From assembly GCF_018141105.1 (NCBI RefSeq), contig NZ_CP054839.1, forward strand, positions 3,596,001-3,660,000: 64,000 nucleotides of DNA. Reading direction: 5' to 3'. Shown piece by piece: positions 9,589-23,025 of this stretch. The DNA comes from Saccharopolyspora erythraea. GTDB taxonomy: Bacteria > Actinomycetota > Actinomycetes > Mycobacteriales > Pseudonocardiaceae. Below the pieces are notes generated by a model. The model ran no database searches and was not told the origin of the DNA. It saw only the letters and a list, made by a program, of their open reading frames with translations. Made by a program: the position numbers and the translations under genes. Position 1 is the stretch's first letter, and each line of letters opens with the position of its first letter.

Positions 9589-10470
9589 CTAGGAGTGCTG
9601 CGACCGCGATGCGCTCTGGATCGTGTGGTGGAGCAGCAGCGCCGTGGTGACGGGGCCGACTCCGCCCGGCACCGGCGTCAGGCCGGCGACCCGGCCGCTG
9701 ACGGAGGTCTCGTCGACGTCACCGACGAGACCGCCATCGTCGGTGGGGTTCGTGCCGACGTCGATGACCACGGTGTGCTCGGCGACGTGCTGAGCGGTGA
9801 TGAGCCCCGGACGGCCGACCGCCACCACGAGGACGTCGGCGGTCCGGGTGTAGTGGTCGAGGTTCCGGGTGTGGCGGTGGCAGATGGTGACCGTGGCATC
9901 GCGTTGCAGCAGCAGTTGGGCCGCGGGTTTGCCGACGACGTTGGAGCGCCCGACCACCACGCCGGTGCGCCCTGCCAGCGGTACCTCGTGGTGGTCGAGC
10001 AGCGCGAGGACCGCCGCGGCGGTGGCGGGCGCGTAGGCGGGCAGCCCGGCGGCGAGTCGGCCCAGTGACACGGGGTTGGCACCGTCGACGTCCTTGTCCG
10101 GGGCGATCGAGGCGGCCAGGTCCTCGAAGTTCGCGCCCGCGGGCAGCGGCGTCTGCAGGATGATCCCGTGCACCGCGGGGTCGGCGCTGAGCTTCTCCAG
10201 CTCGGCGCGGATGCCCTGCGGGGTGGCCCCCGCGCCGAGGTCGACGACGTCGCACACGATGCCGGACTTCGCCGCGGCCTTGGCGATCGAGCTGACGTAC
10301 CAGGCGCTGGACTCGTCGTCGGTGGCGGCCACGACGGCCAGGCGCGGGGGGAGGCCGAGCAGGGTGAGCTCGGCGGCCGCGGAGGTGACCCCGGCGCGGA
10401 TGTCGCGGGCGAGCTGGGTGCCGCCGAGGGTCTTCGTCGCCGAAGGCGCCGAGGTGGGGATGGTGGTCAT
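9589..10470 (-). CDS. folD: Bifunctional methylene-THF dehydrogenase / methenyl-THF cyclohydrolase
   Basis: FolD converts 5,10-methylene-THF to 10-formyl-THF through methenyl-THF, with NAD(P)+ as oxidant. The 293-residue protein has the catalytic Y-x3-K region in SSAWYVSSIAKAAAK, the QTPLPAG loop and the nucleotide-binding signature VVGRSNVVGKP. It overlaps fchA by 4 bp and precedes folP by 7 bp, so translation is probably coupled. In this operon it would process the methylene-THF released by dimethylglycine and sarcosine oxidation. Confidence 0.95.
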   Translation of the reverse strand: MTTIPTSAPSATKTLGGTQLARDIRAGVTSAAAELTLLGLPPRLAVVAATDDESSAWYVSSIAKAAAKSGIVCDVVDLGAGATPQGIRAELEKLSADPAVHGIILQTPLPAGANFEDLAASIAPDKDVDGANPVSLGRLAAGLPAYAPATAAAVLALLDHHEVPLAGRTGVVVGRSNVVGKPAAQLLLQRDATVTICHRHTRNLDHYTRTADVLVVAVGRPGLITAQHVAEHTVVIDVGTNPTDDGGLVGDVDETSVSGRVAGLTPVPGGVGPVTTALLLHHTIQSASRSQHS

Positions 10471-11087
10471 GGCAGGATCTGCTCCCGGACTGCGGCGGTG
10501 GTCTTGTCGGCTTGCAGGAGGATCTCGTCGGTCGAGGCGATCGCTTCGACCAGCTCCGCGCGGTTCTCCAGCTCGGTGGAGGCGCAGAGGTTGATCTCGA
10601 CGTTGACCCGGGCGGTGGACGCCGCGGCGCGGGCGGCGTCCGCGGCCGCGGCGATGTCGCTGATCACGTTCGGGTTGCCCACCGGACGCAGCTCCTCGGC
10701 CAGCGCGATGATCCGCTCGGCGACCGCGAGGACGTGGGCGGGTACCCGCCCGGCCTCGGCCAGCGCCGAGGCGATCGCCTGCGAGCGCGCGGTCTTCTCC
10801 TCGGGGGTCGACCGGGGCAGCCCGTAGGCGTGGCCGACCGCGCTGAACGCGGCGATGTCCTGCTCGGCCAGCTCCAGCGAGCGTTCGCGCAGGTCGTCCG
10901 CGGTTTCGCGCACGCGGTCGATGGTCGCGGCGTGCTCGGCGTACTTCGGGCCGTTGCTGTAGCGGGCGACCATCGCGACCAGCGCCGCGCCCTGGGCCGC
11001 GTGCAGGCCGGCGGTGGCGCCGCCGCCCGGAGCGGGGATCCGGGCGGCGAGGCCGGACAAGAAGCTGTCGATGGTGTCTGAGCGCAT
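10467..11087 (-). CDS. fchA: Methenyl-THF cyclohydrolase FchA (cyclodeaminase-like family)
   Basis: This 206-residue helical protein belongs to the family formed by formiminotransferase-cyclodeaminase C-terminal domains and stand-alone FchA. The N-terminal IPAPGGGATAGLHAAQGAAL glycine-rich motif is diagnostic. FchA hydrolyses methenyl-THF to 10-formyl-THF. FolD already has this activity, so a dedicated FchA suggests high catabolic flux. It sits between dmg (101 bp upstream) and folD (4 bp overlap). The only alternative would be a true formimino-THF cyclodeaminase, but no histidine-degradation gene is nearby. Confidence 0.85.
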   Translation of the reverse strand: MRSDTIDSFLSGLAARIPAPGGGATAGLHAAQGAALVAMVARYSNGPKYAEHAATIDRVRETADDLRERSLELAEQDIAAFSAVGHAYGLPRSTPEEKTARSQAIASALAEAGRVPAHVLAVAERIIALAEELRPVGNPNVISDIAAAADAARAAASTARVNVEINLCASTELENRAELVEAIASTDEILLQADKTTAAVREQILP

Positions 11088-11104
11088 GGAAGTCCTTCAG
11101 GAGT

Positions 11105-11136
11105 GGTTGCAGAAGGGGCTTTGCGTGGCGATGCGG
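11105..11136 (+). repeat. Dispersed ~30-bp intergenic repeat, copy A
   Basis: Core CAGAAGGGGCTTTGCG followed by TGGCGATG, in the gap between dmg and fchA. It resembles copies B (53412-53434) and C (55277-55299); against C it has three substitutions and one inserted T across the core. It contains no gene. Confidence 0.5.
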
Positions 11137-11188
11137 GGCTGCGGAGAGTCCTTTGGTTCTGGGTCTCTCTCGGCGGAAACCGTCGGCG

Positions 11189-14005
<2,817 letters not shown>

Positions 14006-14059
14006 TTGTTCTCCAGGGCGGCCCGGTCGTCGCCCGGCTCCGTCCGCGGAAGGAATCGC

Positions 14060-15369
<1,310 letters not shown>

Positions 15370-15370
<1 letters not shown>

Positions 15371-16602
15371 TGACGCCGCGCACTCCCGGCGCCGACCTGC
15401 CCGACCACCCGGACTGGCTCTGGCGCAACCCCGACCCGAAGCCGTCCTACGACGTGGTCATCGTGGGTGGCGGGGGACATGGTCTGGCCACCGCCTACTA
15501 CCTGGCGAAGAACCACGGCATCACGAACATGGCCGTGGTGGAGCGGGGATGGCTGGCGGGCGGGAACATGGCCCGCAACACCACGATCATCCGCTCGAAC
15601 TACCTGTGGGACGAGAGCGCCGGGCTCTACGAGCACGCGCTGAAGCTGTGGGAGGGGCTGGAGGACGAGCTCGACTACCCGCTGCTGTTCTCCCAGCGCG
15701 GGGTGCTGAACCTGGCGCACTCGCTGCAGGAGGTGCGCGACAGCGTCCGGCGGGTCAACGCCAACCGGCTCAACGGCATCGACGCCGAGTTCCTGGACCC
15801 GGCGCAGGTCAAGGAGATCTGCCCGATCCTCAACGTCTCCGACGACATCCGCTACCCGGTGCTGGGTGCGACGTGGCAGCCGCGGGCGGGTATCGCCAAG
15901 CACGACTACGTCGCCTGGGGCTTCGCCCGCGCGCTGGACCGCATGGGCGTGGACCTGGTGCAGAACTGCGAGGTGACCGGGTTCGAGCGGGTCGGCGACC
16001 GGATCGTGGGCGTCGAGACGACCCGCGGCGACATCCGGGCGGGCAAGGTCGCGCTCGCGGCGGCGGGGCACACCTCGGTGCTGGCCGACTCGCTCGGCCT
16101 GCGGTTGCCGATCCAGAGCCACCCGTTGCAGGCGCTGGTCTCCGAGCTGCTGGAGCCGGTGCACCCCACGGTCGTCATGTCCAACGCGGTGCACGTCTAC
16201 GTTTCCCAGGCGCACAAGGGCGAACTCGTCCTCGGCGCGGGAATCGACGCCTACAACTCGTATTCGCAGCGGGGTGCGTTCCACACCATCGAACGCCAGA
16301 TGGCCGCCGCGGTCGAGCTGTTCCCGATGTTCGCGCGCGCCCACGTCCTGCGCACCTGGGGCGGTGTTGTCGACGTGACGCCGGATGCCTCGGCGATCAT
16401 GGGGTTGACGCCGTTCGAGGGCTTGTACGTCAACTGCGGCTGGGGCACCGGCGGGTTCAAGGCCACGCCCGGAGTCGGGTGGTGCTTCGCGCACACCATC
16501 GCCCACGACGAGCCGCATCCGCTCAACGCCCCGTTCTCCCTCGACCGCTTCACCACCGGCGCCCTGATCGACGAGCACGGCGCGGCCGGCGTGGCCCACT
16601 AG
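15370..16602 (+). CDS. soxB: Sarcosine oxidase beta subunit
   Basis: SoxB is the catalytic, flavin-containing subunit of heterotetrameric sarcosine oxidase, where sarcosine is demethylated. The 410-residue protein starts with the [18 protein letters not shown] lead-in and the [16 protein letters not shown] dinucleotide fold typical of Sox[12 protein letters not shown] and the C-terminal [14 protein letters not shown] are also family-specific. It overlaps glyA by one base and is followed 10 bp later by soxD. Cytoplasmic. It oxidises sarcosine to glycine and an iminium-derived one-carbon unit that SoxA passes to THF. Confidence 0.95.
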
Positions 16603-16612
16603 GAGTTTCCCG

Positions 16613-16888
16613 ATGATGCTGATCCCTTGCCCGTGGTGCGGGCCGCGTGATGAGAGCGAGTTCCACTACGGCGGTCAGGCCGATGTCCGGTATCCGGAGA
16701 ACCCGGGGACGGTGTCGGATGAGGAATGGGGCCGGTTCCTGTTCTACCGCGACAACCCCAAGGGTGTGTTCGCCGAGCGCTGGGTCCACGCGGCCGGGTG
16801 CCGCCGGTGGTTCAACGTCGAGCGCGACACCTTGACCAACGAGATCCGCCCCGCACACGACGCGACCACGAGGACGGTGACCAGGTGA
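16613..16888 (+). CDS. soxD: Sarcosine oxidase delta subunit
   Basis: The 91-residue protein is a complete SoxD. C6 and C9 in CPWCGPRDESEF and a later Cys/His segment (WVHAAGCRRWFNVERDT) form the zinc-binding site of this small structural subunit. It lies between soxB and soxA in the order soxB-D-A-G found in Corynebacterium and Pseudomonas, and its stop overlaps the soxA GTG start by four bases. Confidence 0.95.
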   Translation: MMLIPCPWCGPRDESEFHYGGQADVRYPENPGTVSDEEWGRFLFYRDNPKGVFAERWVHAAGCRRWFNVERDTLTNEIRPAHDATTRTVTR

Positions 16889-19728
16889 GCAACGAGTTCA
16901 GGCTTGCCGAAGGCGGCCGGATCGACCGCGACCGTCCGCTGCGCTTCCGCTTCGACGGCCGCGAGTACGTCGGCTACGAGGGCGACACGCTCGCCTCGGC
17001 GCTGCTGGCCAACGGTGTCCACCAGGTCGGCACCAGCATCAAGCACGGCCGGCCGCGCGGGATCATGGCCGCCGGGGTCGAGGAACCCAACGCGCTGGTC
17101 CAGATCGAGAAGCCGTTCCCGGAACCGATGCTGACCGCGACCACGGTTCCGCTGCGCGACGGCCTCGAAGCCACCGGCCTGCCCGGTCAGGGACGTCTGG
17201 CCGAGGAAGGGGACCCCGCCCGCTACGACACCATGCACGCCCACTGCGACGTGCTCGTCGTCGGCGCGGGACCCGCCGGGCTCTCCGCCGCGCTGAGCGC
17301 GGCGCGCAGCGGTGCGCGGGTGATCGTCGCCGACGCCGACACGGAGTTCGGCGGCAGCCTGCTGGGCATCGGTGAGCGCCTCGACGACGCCCCCGCCACG
17401 GAGTGGGTGCGGCGGGCCGTTGCCGAGCTGGCCACCTATCCGGAGGTGCGGCAACTGCCGAGCACCACCGTGTTCGGGCACTACGACGACAACTACCTCG
17501 TCGCGGTGGAGAACCGCGGGGAGGACGCGCCCAGCAGGCAGCGGATCTGGCGCATCCGGGCCCGCGAGGTCGTGCTCGCGACCGGTTCGCACGAGCGGCC
17601 GCTGGTGTTCGCGGGCAACGACCGTCCGGGCACGATGCTGGCCGGCTCCGCCAGGACCTACCTGCACCGCTACGGAGTCGTGCCGGGGCGTCGCGCGGTG
17701 GTGTTCACCGCCAACGACAGTGCCTACGCGGCGGCGGTGGACCTGCACGACGCCGGAGTGGCGATCGCGGCGATCATCGACGTGCGCGACGTGGTGTCGA
17801 CCCGCTGGGCCTCCCACTGCATCGAGCGCGGCATCCCGATCCACCCCGAAGCCGCCGTGGTCAGCACCTCGGGCACCGGCCGGATCTCCCACGTGCACGT
17901 GGCCCGCTGGGAGACCCCGACCGACCGCATGACCAACGTGCGTCAGGTGATCGACTGCGACGTCCTGCTGGTGTCCGGCGGCTGGAACCCCGCGGTCCAC
18001 CTGCACAGCCAGTCCAGGGGCACGCTGCGGTTCGCCGAGCAGATCGGTGCGTTCGTGCCCGACCGGTCCGCGCGGTCGGTGCGCTCGGCCGGTGCGGCGG
18101 CAGGCGTATTCGCCACCGCCGACTGCCTGCGCACCGGCGCCGTCGCCGGCCGGGACGCCGCCGTCGCCGCCGGTTTCGACGCCGAGGCCGGTCCGGTTCC
18201 GCGAGCGGCGAACCCGCCGGTCCTGGCGGGCCGCAACGTGTGGCTGGTGCCCAGCCCCGCCGACTCGGCGGGCAACACGCAGTACGTCGACCTGGCGCGC
18301 GATGCCACCGTCGCCGACATCCGCAGGGCGGTCGGGGCGGGTCTGCACTCGGTCGAGCACGTCAAGCGCTACACCACGATCGGCACCGCCCACGACCAGG
18401 GCAAGACCTCGGGAATCCTGTCGACGGGCATCATCACCGAGGCGCTCGGGCGTGACATCGCCGATGTCGGTACGACCACGTTCCGCGCTCCCTACGCGCC
18501 GGTGACCTTCGCGGCGCTGGCGGGCCGGGACCGCGGCGACCTCTACGACCCGGTGCGGGTCACCGCCATGCACGACTGGCACGTCGAGCAGGGCGCCCCG
18601 TTCGAGAACGTGGGTCAGTGGAAGCGGCCCTGGTACTACCCGCGTCCCGGCGAGGACATGGAGACCGCCGTCCTGCGCGAGTGCCAGGCCGTCCGGGAGG
18701 GCGTCGGCATCCAGGACGTCTCGACCCTGGGCAAGATCGACGTGCAGGGTCCGGACGCGGCCGAGTTCCTCGACCTCGTCTACACGAACAAGATGAGCAC
18801 CCTCAAGGTCGGCCGCATCCGCTACGGCCTGATGTGCCACGCCGACGGCATGGTGTTCGACGACGGCACGGTGACGCGCACCGGGGAGAACCGCTACCTG
18901 ATCTCCACCACCTCCGGCGGTGCCGCCGGGGTGCTGCAGTGGCTGGAGGACTGGCTGCAGACCGAGTGGCCGCACCTGGAGGTGCACCTCACCTCGGTCA
19001 CCGAGCAGTGGGCCACGATCGCCCTCGTGGGTCCGCGTTCTCGCGAGGTGCTGGCCCGCGTCGCGTCCGACATGGACCTGGACAACGACGACTTCCCGTT
19101 CATGGCCTGGCAGGACGGGACCGTCGCGGGACAGCGGGCGCGGGTGTGCCGGATCAGCTTCTCCGGCGAGCTCGCCTTCGAGATCAACGTGCCCTGGTGG
19201 CACGGTCGCGGGGTCTGGGACGCGCTCGTCGACGCGGGCGCCCCGTTCGGCATCACGCCTTACGGCACCGAGACGATGCACGTCCTGCGCGCGGAGAAGG
19301 GCTTCCCGATCGTCGGCCAGGACACCGACGGAACCATCACTCCGCACGACCTCGGCATGAGCTGGGCGGTGTCGAAGAAGAAGGACGACTTCCTGGGCAT
19401 GCGCTCCTTCACCCGTGCCGACACCTCGCGCACGGACCGCAAGCACCTGGTCGGGCTGCTGCCCGCCGACGAGGACCTGGTGCTCGAGGAGGGAGCCCAG
19501 CTGGTGGAGCACTCCGAGCTGCCGCAACCGCCGGTGCCGATGCTCGGCCACGTCACCTCCAGCTACCGCAGTGCCGCGCTGCGGCGCGGATTCGCCCTCG
19601 CCCTGGTCAAGGGCGGCCGCGACCGCATCGGCGAGACGATCTACTCCACCGCGGGTGACGGGCTCGCCGCGGTCACGATCACCGAGCCCGTCTTCTACGA
19701 CAAGGAAGGAGCACGCCGCGATGGCTGA
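16885..19728 (+). CDS. soxA: Sarcosine oxidase alpha subunit
   Basis: SoxA (947 residues) has three parts: an N-terminal ferredoxin-like domain (about 1-110, with GRPRGIMAAGVEEPNALVQI), an FAD/NAD-binding domain (CDVLVVGAGPAGLSAALSAA, about 120-500), and a C-terminal GcvT-like THF-binding domain (about 570-947, starting WKRPWYYPRPGEDMETAV). In the complex the last domain turns the released methyl carbon into methylene-THF, or formaldehyde if THF is missing. GTG 16885 gives a 4-base overlap with soxD and a start, MSNEFRLAEGGRIDRDRPL, that fits other SoxA proteins; a longer frame upstream is the shadow of soxD. Length is normal. Confidence 0.96.
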   Translation: MSNEFRLAEGGRIDRDRPLRFRFDGREYVGYEGDTLASALLANGVHQVGTSIKHGRPRGIMAAGVEEPNALVQIEKPFPEPMLTATTVPLRDGLEATGLPGQGRLAEEGDPARYDTMHAHCDVLVVGAGPAGLSAALSAARSGARVIVADADTEFGGSLLGIGERLDDAPATEWVRRAVAELATYPEVRQLPSTTVFGHYDDNYLVAVENRGEDAPSRQRIWRIRAREVVLATGSHERPLVFAGNDRPGTMLAGSARTYLHRYGVVPGRRAVVFTANDSAYAAAVDLHDAGVAIAAIIDVRDVVSTRWASHCIERGIPIHPEAAVVSTSGTGRISHVHVARWETPTDRMTNVRQVIDCDVLLVSGGWNPAVHLHSQSRGTLRFAEQIGAFVPDRSARSVRSAGAAAGVFATADCLRTGAVAGRDAAVAAGFDAEAGPVPRAANPPVLAGRNVWLVPSPADSAGNTQYVDLARDATVADIRRAVGAGLHSVEHVKRYTTIGTAHDQGKTSGILSTGIITEALGRDIADVGTTTFRAPYAPVTFAALAGRDRGDLYDPVRVTAMHDWHVEQGAPFENVGQWKRPWYYPRPGEDMETAVLRECQAVREGVGIQDVSTLGKIDVQGPDAAEFLDLVYTNKMSTLKVGRIRYGLMCHADGMVFDDGTVTRTGENRYLISTTSGGAAGVLQWLEDWLQTEWPHLEVHLTSVTEQWATIALVGPRSREVLARVASDMDLDNDDFPFMAWQDGTVAGQRARVCRISFSGELAFEINVPWWHGRGVWDALVDAGAPFGITPYGTETMHVLRAEKGFPIVGQDTDGTITPHDLGMSWAVSKKKDDFLGMRSFTRADTSRTDRKHLVGLLPADEDLVLEEGAQLVEHSELPQPPVPMLGHVTSSYRSAALRRGFALALVKGGRDRIGETIYSTAGDGLAAVTITEPVFYDKEGARRDG

Positions 19729-20320
19729 GATCCACGGCGCATCTCCCTTGGCCTCCCGGGCGGAGCTGCTGGCCCAGGCTTCGGTTCCCGGTGTCCTGGA
19801 GATCAGCGAGGTGCCTTTCAAGGCCCAGATCACGCTTCGCCTCGACCCCAAGGGTGCCGCGGCGGAACGGGTGGGGACCGCACTGGGAACGACGCTTCCC
19901 AAGCAGCCCGGCGAGGTCGCGGTCTCCGGGAGCGTCCTGGTCCTGTGGATGGGGCCGGACGAGTGGCTCCTGGTCGGCCAGGAGGGTGCCGCCGAGGCGC
20001 TCCAGAGCACGCTGGCCGACGCCGTGGGCGCGGAGCACGCCGCGATCGTGGACGTCTCGGCCCACCGCACCATCGTGGACGTGGCGGGGTCGAAGGCCGA
20101 GGAGCTGCTGAACAAGGGCTGCGCTCTCGACCTGCACCCCCGCAGCTTCGAGACGGGGCGGTGCGCGCAGACGATGCTCGCCCGCGCCGAGGTGGTCCTG
20201 GTGCGCCGGCACGCCGCGGTGCCGGGCTTCTGGGTCTTCGTGCGTTCGTCGTTCTCCCGCTACCTCGCGGACTGGCTGGCCGACGCGGCCACCGAGTACA
20301 GGCGGCCCAGCGCTGCCTGA
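19721..20320 (+). CDS. soxG: Sarcosine oxidase gamma subunit
   Basis: The 199-residue protein matches SoxG, the fourth subunit, which resembles the GcvT fold. Key segments are SPLASRAELL near the start, VLVLWMGPDEWLLVG in the middle and GCALDLHPRSFETGRCAQTM near the C-terminus. It overlaps the end of soxA by 8 bp, so the operon is tightly coupled. It is the last gene of glyA-soxBDAG; a strong hairpin follows. Confidence 0.94.
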   Translation: MAEIHGASPLASRAELLAQASVPGVLEISEVPFKAQITLRLDPKGAAAERVGTALGTTLPKQPGEVAVSGSVLVLWMGPDEWLLVGQEGAAEALQSTLADAVGAEHAAIVDVSAHRTIVDVAGSKAEELLNKGCALDLHPRSFETGRCAQTMLARAEVVLVRRHAAVPGFWVFVRSSFSRYLADWLADAATEYRRPSAA

Positions 20321-20401
20321 AGAGGGTTCCGGGAAGTACCGCAGGCGGCTCCGCCGCTTGTCGAAGAGCCCTGACGGTCGTCGAACACGACCTACCTGAC
20401 A

Positions 20402-20443
20402 ACGGCTACGCGGCGGACGTTCCCTCGTCCGCCGCGTAGCCGT
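20402..20443. terminator. Long perfect hairpin between soxG and mscR
   Basis: A perfect 17-bp inverted repeat (left arm ACGGCTACGCGGCGGAC) with an 8-nt loop lies 81 bp after soxG and 28 bp before mscR. It lacks a U-tract. It probably ends the sox transcript or sets the amount of read-through into the formaldehyde genes. Confidence 0.7.
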
Positions 20444-20471
20444 GCCACAGCGAAACCGAAAGGAGTACCTC

Positions 20472-21554
20472 ATGACCGAAGTGCGTGGGGTCGTCGCCGC
20501 CGGGAAGGGAAAGCCGGTCGAGGTGGTGACGATCAACGTCCCCGATCCCGGGCCGGGTGAGGCGGTGGTGCGGGTGCAGGCGTGCGGTGTCTGCCACACC
20601 GACCTGCACTACCGCGAGGGCGGGATCAGCGACGACTACCCGTTCCTGCTCGGCCACGAGGCCGCGGGTGTGGTCGACGCCGTCGGAGAGGGCGTGCACG
20701 ACCTCGAACCCGGGGACTTCGTCGTGCTGAACTGGCGCGCGGTCTGCGGTCTGTGCCGTGCGTGCAGGCGCGGCAAGCCGCAGTACTGCTTCGACACCCA
20801 CAACGCCGCTCAGCCCATGACGCTGGAGGACGGCACCCCGCTGTCGCCCGCGCTCGGGATCGGCGCTTTCGCGGAGAAGACGCTCGTCCACTCCGGGCAG
20901 TGCACGAAGGTGGACCCGTCCGCCCGGCCCGCGGTGGCGGGCCTGCTGGGCTGCGGCGTGATGGCCGGGATCGGCGCGGCGGTCAACACCGGGCAGGCCG
21001 GTCCCGGTGACTCGGTGGCCGTCATCGGCTGCGGCGGCGTCGGCGCCGGTTCGGTCGCCGGCGCGAACCTGGCCGGAGCGCGCCAGATCATCGCCGTCGA
21101 CACCGACCCGGTGAAGCTGGACTGGGCCCGCCAGTTCGGTGCGACCCACACGGTCAATGCCGGCGAGAGCGACACGGTGGAGGCCATTCGCGAGCTGACC
21201 GGCGGCAACGGCGCCGACCTGGTGGTGGACGCGGTGGGCATCCCGAAGACCTACACCCAGGCGTTCTACGCCCGGGACCTGGCGGGCACGGTCGTGCTCG
21301 TCGGTGTTCCCTCGCCGGAGATGCAGCTGGAGCTGCCGCTGATCGACGTGTTCGCCCGCGGCGGCGCCCTCAAGTCGAGCTGGTACGGAGACTGCCTGCC
21401 CAGCAGGGACTTCCCGATGCTGGTCGAGATGTACCAGCAGGGACGCCTGCCGCTGGAGAAGTTCGTCACCGAGGAGATCGCCCTGGACCAGGTGGAGCAG
21501 GCGTTCGAGAAGATGCACCGCGGCGAGGTGCTGCGTTCGGTGGTGACGCTCTGA
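20472..21554 (+). CDS. mscR: S-(hydroxymethyl)mycothiol dehydrogenase (mycothiol-dependent formaldehyde dehydrogenase), copy 1
   Basis: MscR oxidises the adduct of formaldehyde and mycothiol with NAD+ and also acts on S-nitrosomycothiol. The 360-residue class III-like zinc alcohol dehydrogenase has catalytic zinc ligands in CGVCHTD (C41) and GHEAAG, the structural-zinc set [15 protein letters not shown], and an NAD site [13 protein letters not shown] precedes the ATG at 20472. It follows the sarcosine oxidase operon, which releases formaldehyde when THF is short, and overlaps the MBL gene by one base (TGATG). A copy at 57177 is about 80% identical by eye, and a remnant lies at 25973. Confidence 0.93.
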   Translation: MTEVRGVVAAGKGKPVEVVTINVPDPGPGEAVVRVQACGVCHTDLHYREGGISDDYPFLLGHEAAGVVDAVGEGVHDLEPGDFVVLNWRAVCGLCRACRRGKPQYCFDTHNAAQPMTLEDGTPLSPALGIGAFAEKTLVHSGQCTKVDPSARPAVAGLLGCGVMAGIGAAVNTGQAGPGDSVAVIGCGGVGAGSVAGANLAGARQIIAVDTDPVKLDWARQFGATHTVNAGESDTVEAIRELTGGNGADLVVDAVGIPKTYTQAFYARDLAGTVVLVGVPSPEMQLELPLIDVFARGGALKSSWYGDCLPSRDFPMLVEMYQQGRLPLEKFVTEEIALDQVEQAFEKMHRGEVLRSVVTL

Positions 21555-22180
21555 TGACCGCTCGCATCGATCACACCGTCACCTCGGGCACCTTCTCGCT
21601 GGACGGCGGAACCTACGACGTGGACAACAACGTGTGGGTGGTGGGTGATGACCAGGAATGCGTGGTCATCGACGCCCCGCACGACGCGGCCGCGATCCGC
21701 GAGCTCGTGGGCGGACGCCACGTGCGGGCGTTGCTGTGCACCCACGCCCACGACGACCACGTGCGCGTGGCCCCGGCTCTGGCCGAGCAGGTCGGCGCGC
21801 CGGTGTTGCTGCACCCCGAGGACCAGGTGCTGTGGGACCTCACGCACCCGGACCGCAAGCCTGACGGGGAGCTGGCCGACGGCCAGGTCTTCCAGGTCGC
21901 CGGGATCGAGGTGCGGGTGCTGCACACCCCGGGCCACGCGCCCGGCGCGGTCTGCCTGCACGTCCCGGCTCTTGCCACAGTCTTCACCGGCGACACGCTC
22001 TTCGCAGGCGGCCCTGGCGCGACCGGCCGGTCGTATTCGGATTACGACGTGATCGTGTCCTCCATCCGCGACCGGCTGCTGCCGCTGCCGGAGGAGACGG
22101 AGGTGCGGCCCGGGCACGGCGAGTCGACCACCATCGGCGCGGTCCGGTCCCAGTTCGAGGAGTGGGTCGCGCGCGGTTGA
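21554..22180 (+). CDS. MBL-fold hydrolase paired with mscR, probable S-formylmycothiol hydrolase, copy 1
   Basis: The 208-residue protein has the metallo-beta-lactamase metal motif THAHDDH, then HTPGHAPGAVCLH, FTGDTLF and PGHGEST, so a full two-metal glyoxalase II-like site. MBL genes directly after mscR are common in actinobacteria and are thought to hydrolyse the thioester S-formylmycothiol to formate and mycothiol. The one-base overlap with mscR supports this. Function is inferred from context and fold. Confidence 0.85.
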   Translation: MTARIDHTVTSGTFSLDGGTYDVDNNVWVVGDDQECVVIDAPHDAAAIRELVGGRHVRALLCTHAHDDHVRVAPALAEQVGAPVLLHPEDQVLWDLTHPDRKPDGELADGQVFQVAGIEVRVLHTPGHAPGAVCLHVPALATVFTGDTLFAGGPGATGRSYSDYDVIVSSIRDRLLPLPEETEVRPGHGESTTIGAVRSQFEEWVARG

Positions 22181-22233
22181 GCGGTGCCTCGCGCGTGTCT
22201 GCGCGCGGCTGACAGGAAGTCCCACAACTGAAA

Positions 22234-22268
22234 GCGGCTCCCCCGGCTGATCCGGCCGGGGGAGCCGC
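22234..22268. terminator. Strong hairpin terminator after the mscR-MBL pair
   Basis: Perfect 14-bp arms (GCGGCTCCCCCGGC) around a 7-nt loop, 54 bp past the MBL stop codon. It closes the transcription unit that begins at glyA or mscR. Confidence 0.8.
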
Positions 22269-22351
22269 CGCTGTTGTGCGGACCCACTGCCGGCGGAGGC
22301 CGAGCCGGAGAACGGCGGGCTGGTGAACGGGCGTCGTCGCACCGGGCCAGA

Positions 22352-22897
22352 ATGGCGGGCATGCCCGTCGGACCAGGCGATTTCGAGCTGACCATGGACG
22401 AGCTGCGAGCCGTGGCCCGCTACGCGGTCGAGAGCGCGCAAGAAGTCCTGGCGATCTTCGAGGACGCGCATCCCGAAGACCCGCGGCCCCGCGCCGCCGT
22501 CGAGGCCGCATGGACCTTCGCCAACGGCGCTCCACGAACGAAGCTGCAGCGCGTCGCCTCGCTGGATGCGCACCGCGCGGCGAAAGCTGCCGCCGACGAG
22601 GCCGCAGGCCATGCCGCGCGGGCTGCGGGCGACGCGGCATCCGCTGCGTACCTGCACCCCCTTGCCAAGGCGACCCAGGTCGGCCACATCCTGCGCGCGA
22701 CCGCGGGCGCGGCGCGGGCAGCCGAGCTCCGCGCCGGCGGTGACCCCGTCGTGGGAGACGAGCTGATCCGGCAAGCGCGTCAGCGCGCTACGCCTGTTCT
22801 GATCGACGTTCTCGGTCGATATCCCCTGGCTCCCACGGGAAAGAGCCGTGTCGCGCACCTGATGAAGGCATTGGACAGCGCACTGCGGGCGCCGTAG
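22352..22897 (+). CDS. Imm5-like putative immunity protein
   Basis: About 181 residues, rich in Ala and predicted all-helical. The N-terminal FELTMDELRAVARYAVESA, the DPRPRAAVEAAWTFANG segment, the SAYLHPLAKATQVGHILRAT segment and the C-terminal RVAHLMKALDSAL match the Imm5-like putative immunity family. Such proteins are inferred to neutralise polymorphic toxins, but many actinobacterial members are orphans. No toxin gene is adjacent, so the biological role is open. The start could be ATG 22352 or 22361; neither has a good ribosome site. Confidence 0.65.
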   Translation: MAGMPVGPGDFELTMDELRAVARYAVESAQEVLAIFEDAHPEDPRPRAAVEAAWTFANGAPRTKLQRVASLDAHRAAKAAADEAAGHAARAAGDAASAAYLHPLAKATQVGHILRATAGAARAAELRAGGDPVVGDELIRQARQRATPVLIDVLGRYPLAPTGKSRVAHLMKALDSALRAP

Positions 22898-22946
22898 TGG
22901 AGTCCTGCGCGAGAGCCGGCGCTCATCACCATTGTGCTGACCCGAT

Positions 22947-22991
22947 CGAGATCGGAGGCCTCCGTGCGGCGTACGGGGGCCTCCGATCTCG
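22947..22991. terminator. Bidirectional hairpin terminator
   Basis: Arms CGAGATCGGAGGCCTCCGT and its complement (one mismatch) flank a 7-nt loop between the convergent Imm5-like and BCCT transporter genes. Confidence 0.75.
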
Positions 22992-23025
22992 GCAGACGAC
23001 GGTGTCCGGGTAGAAGCCGCCTCCA

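Noticed and set aside
16744-20115. Very long minus-strand open frame (1123 codons) opposite soxA-soxG
   Set aside because: It mirrors the high GC3 pattern of the sarcosine oxidase genes and has no domain similarity; the plus strand encodes complete, conserved subunits.
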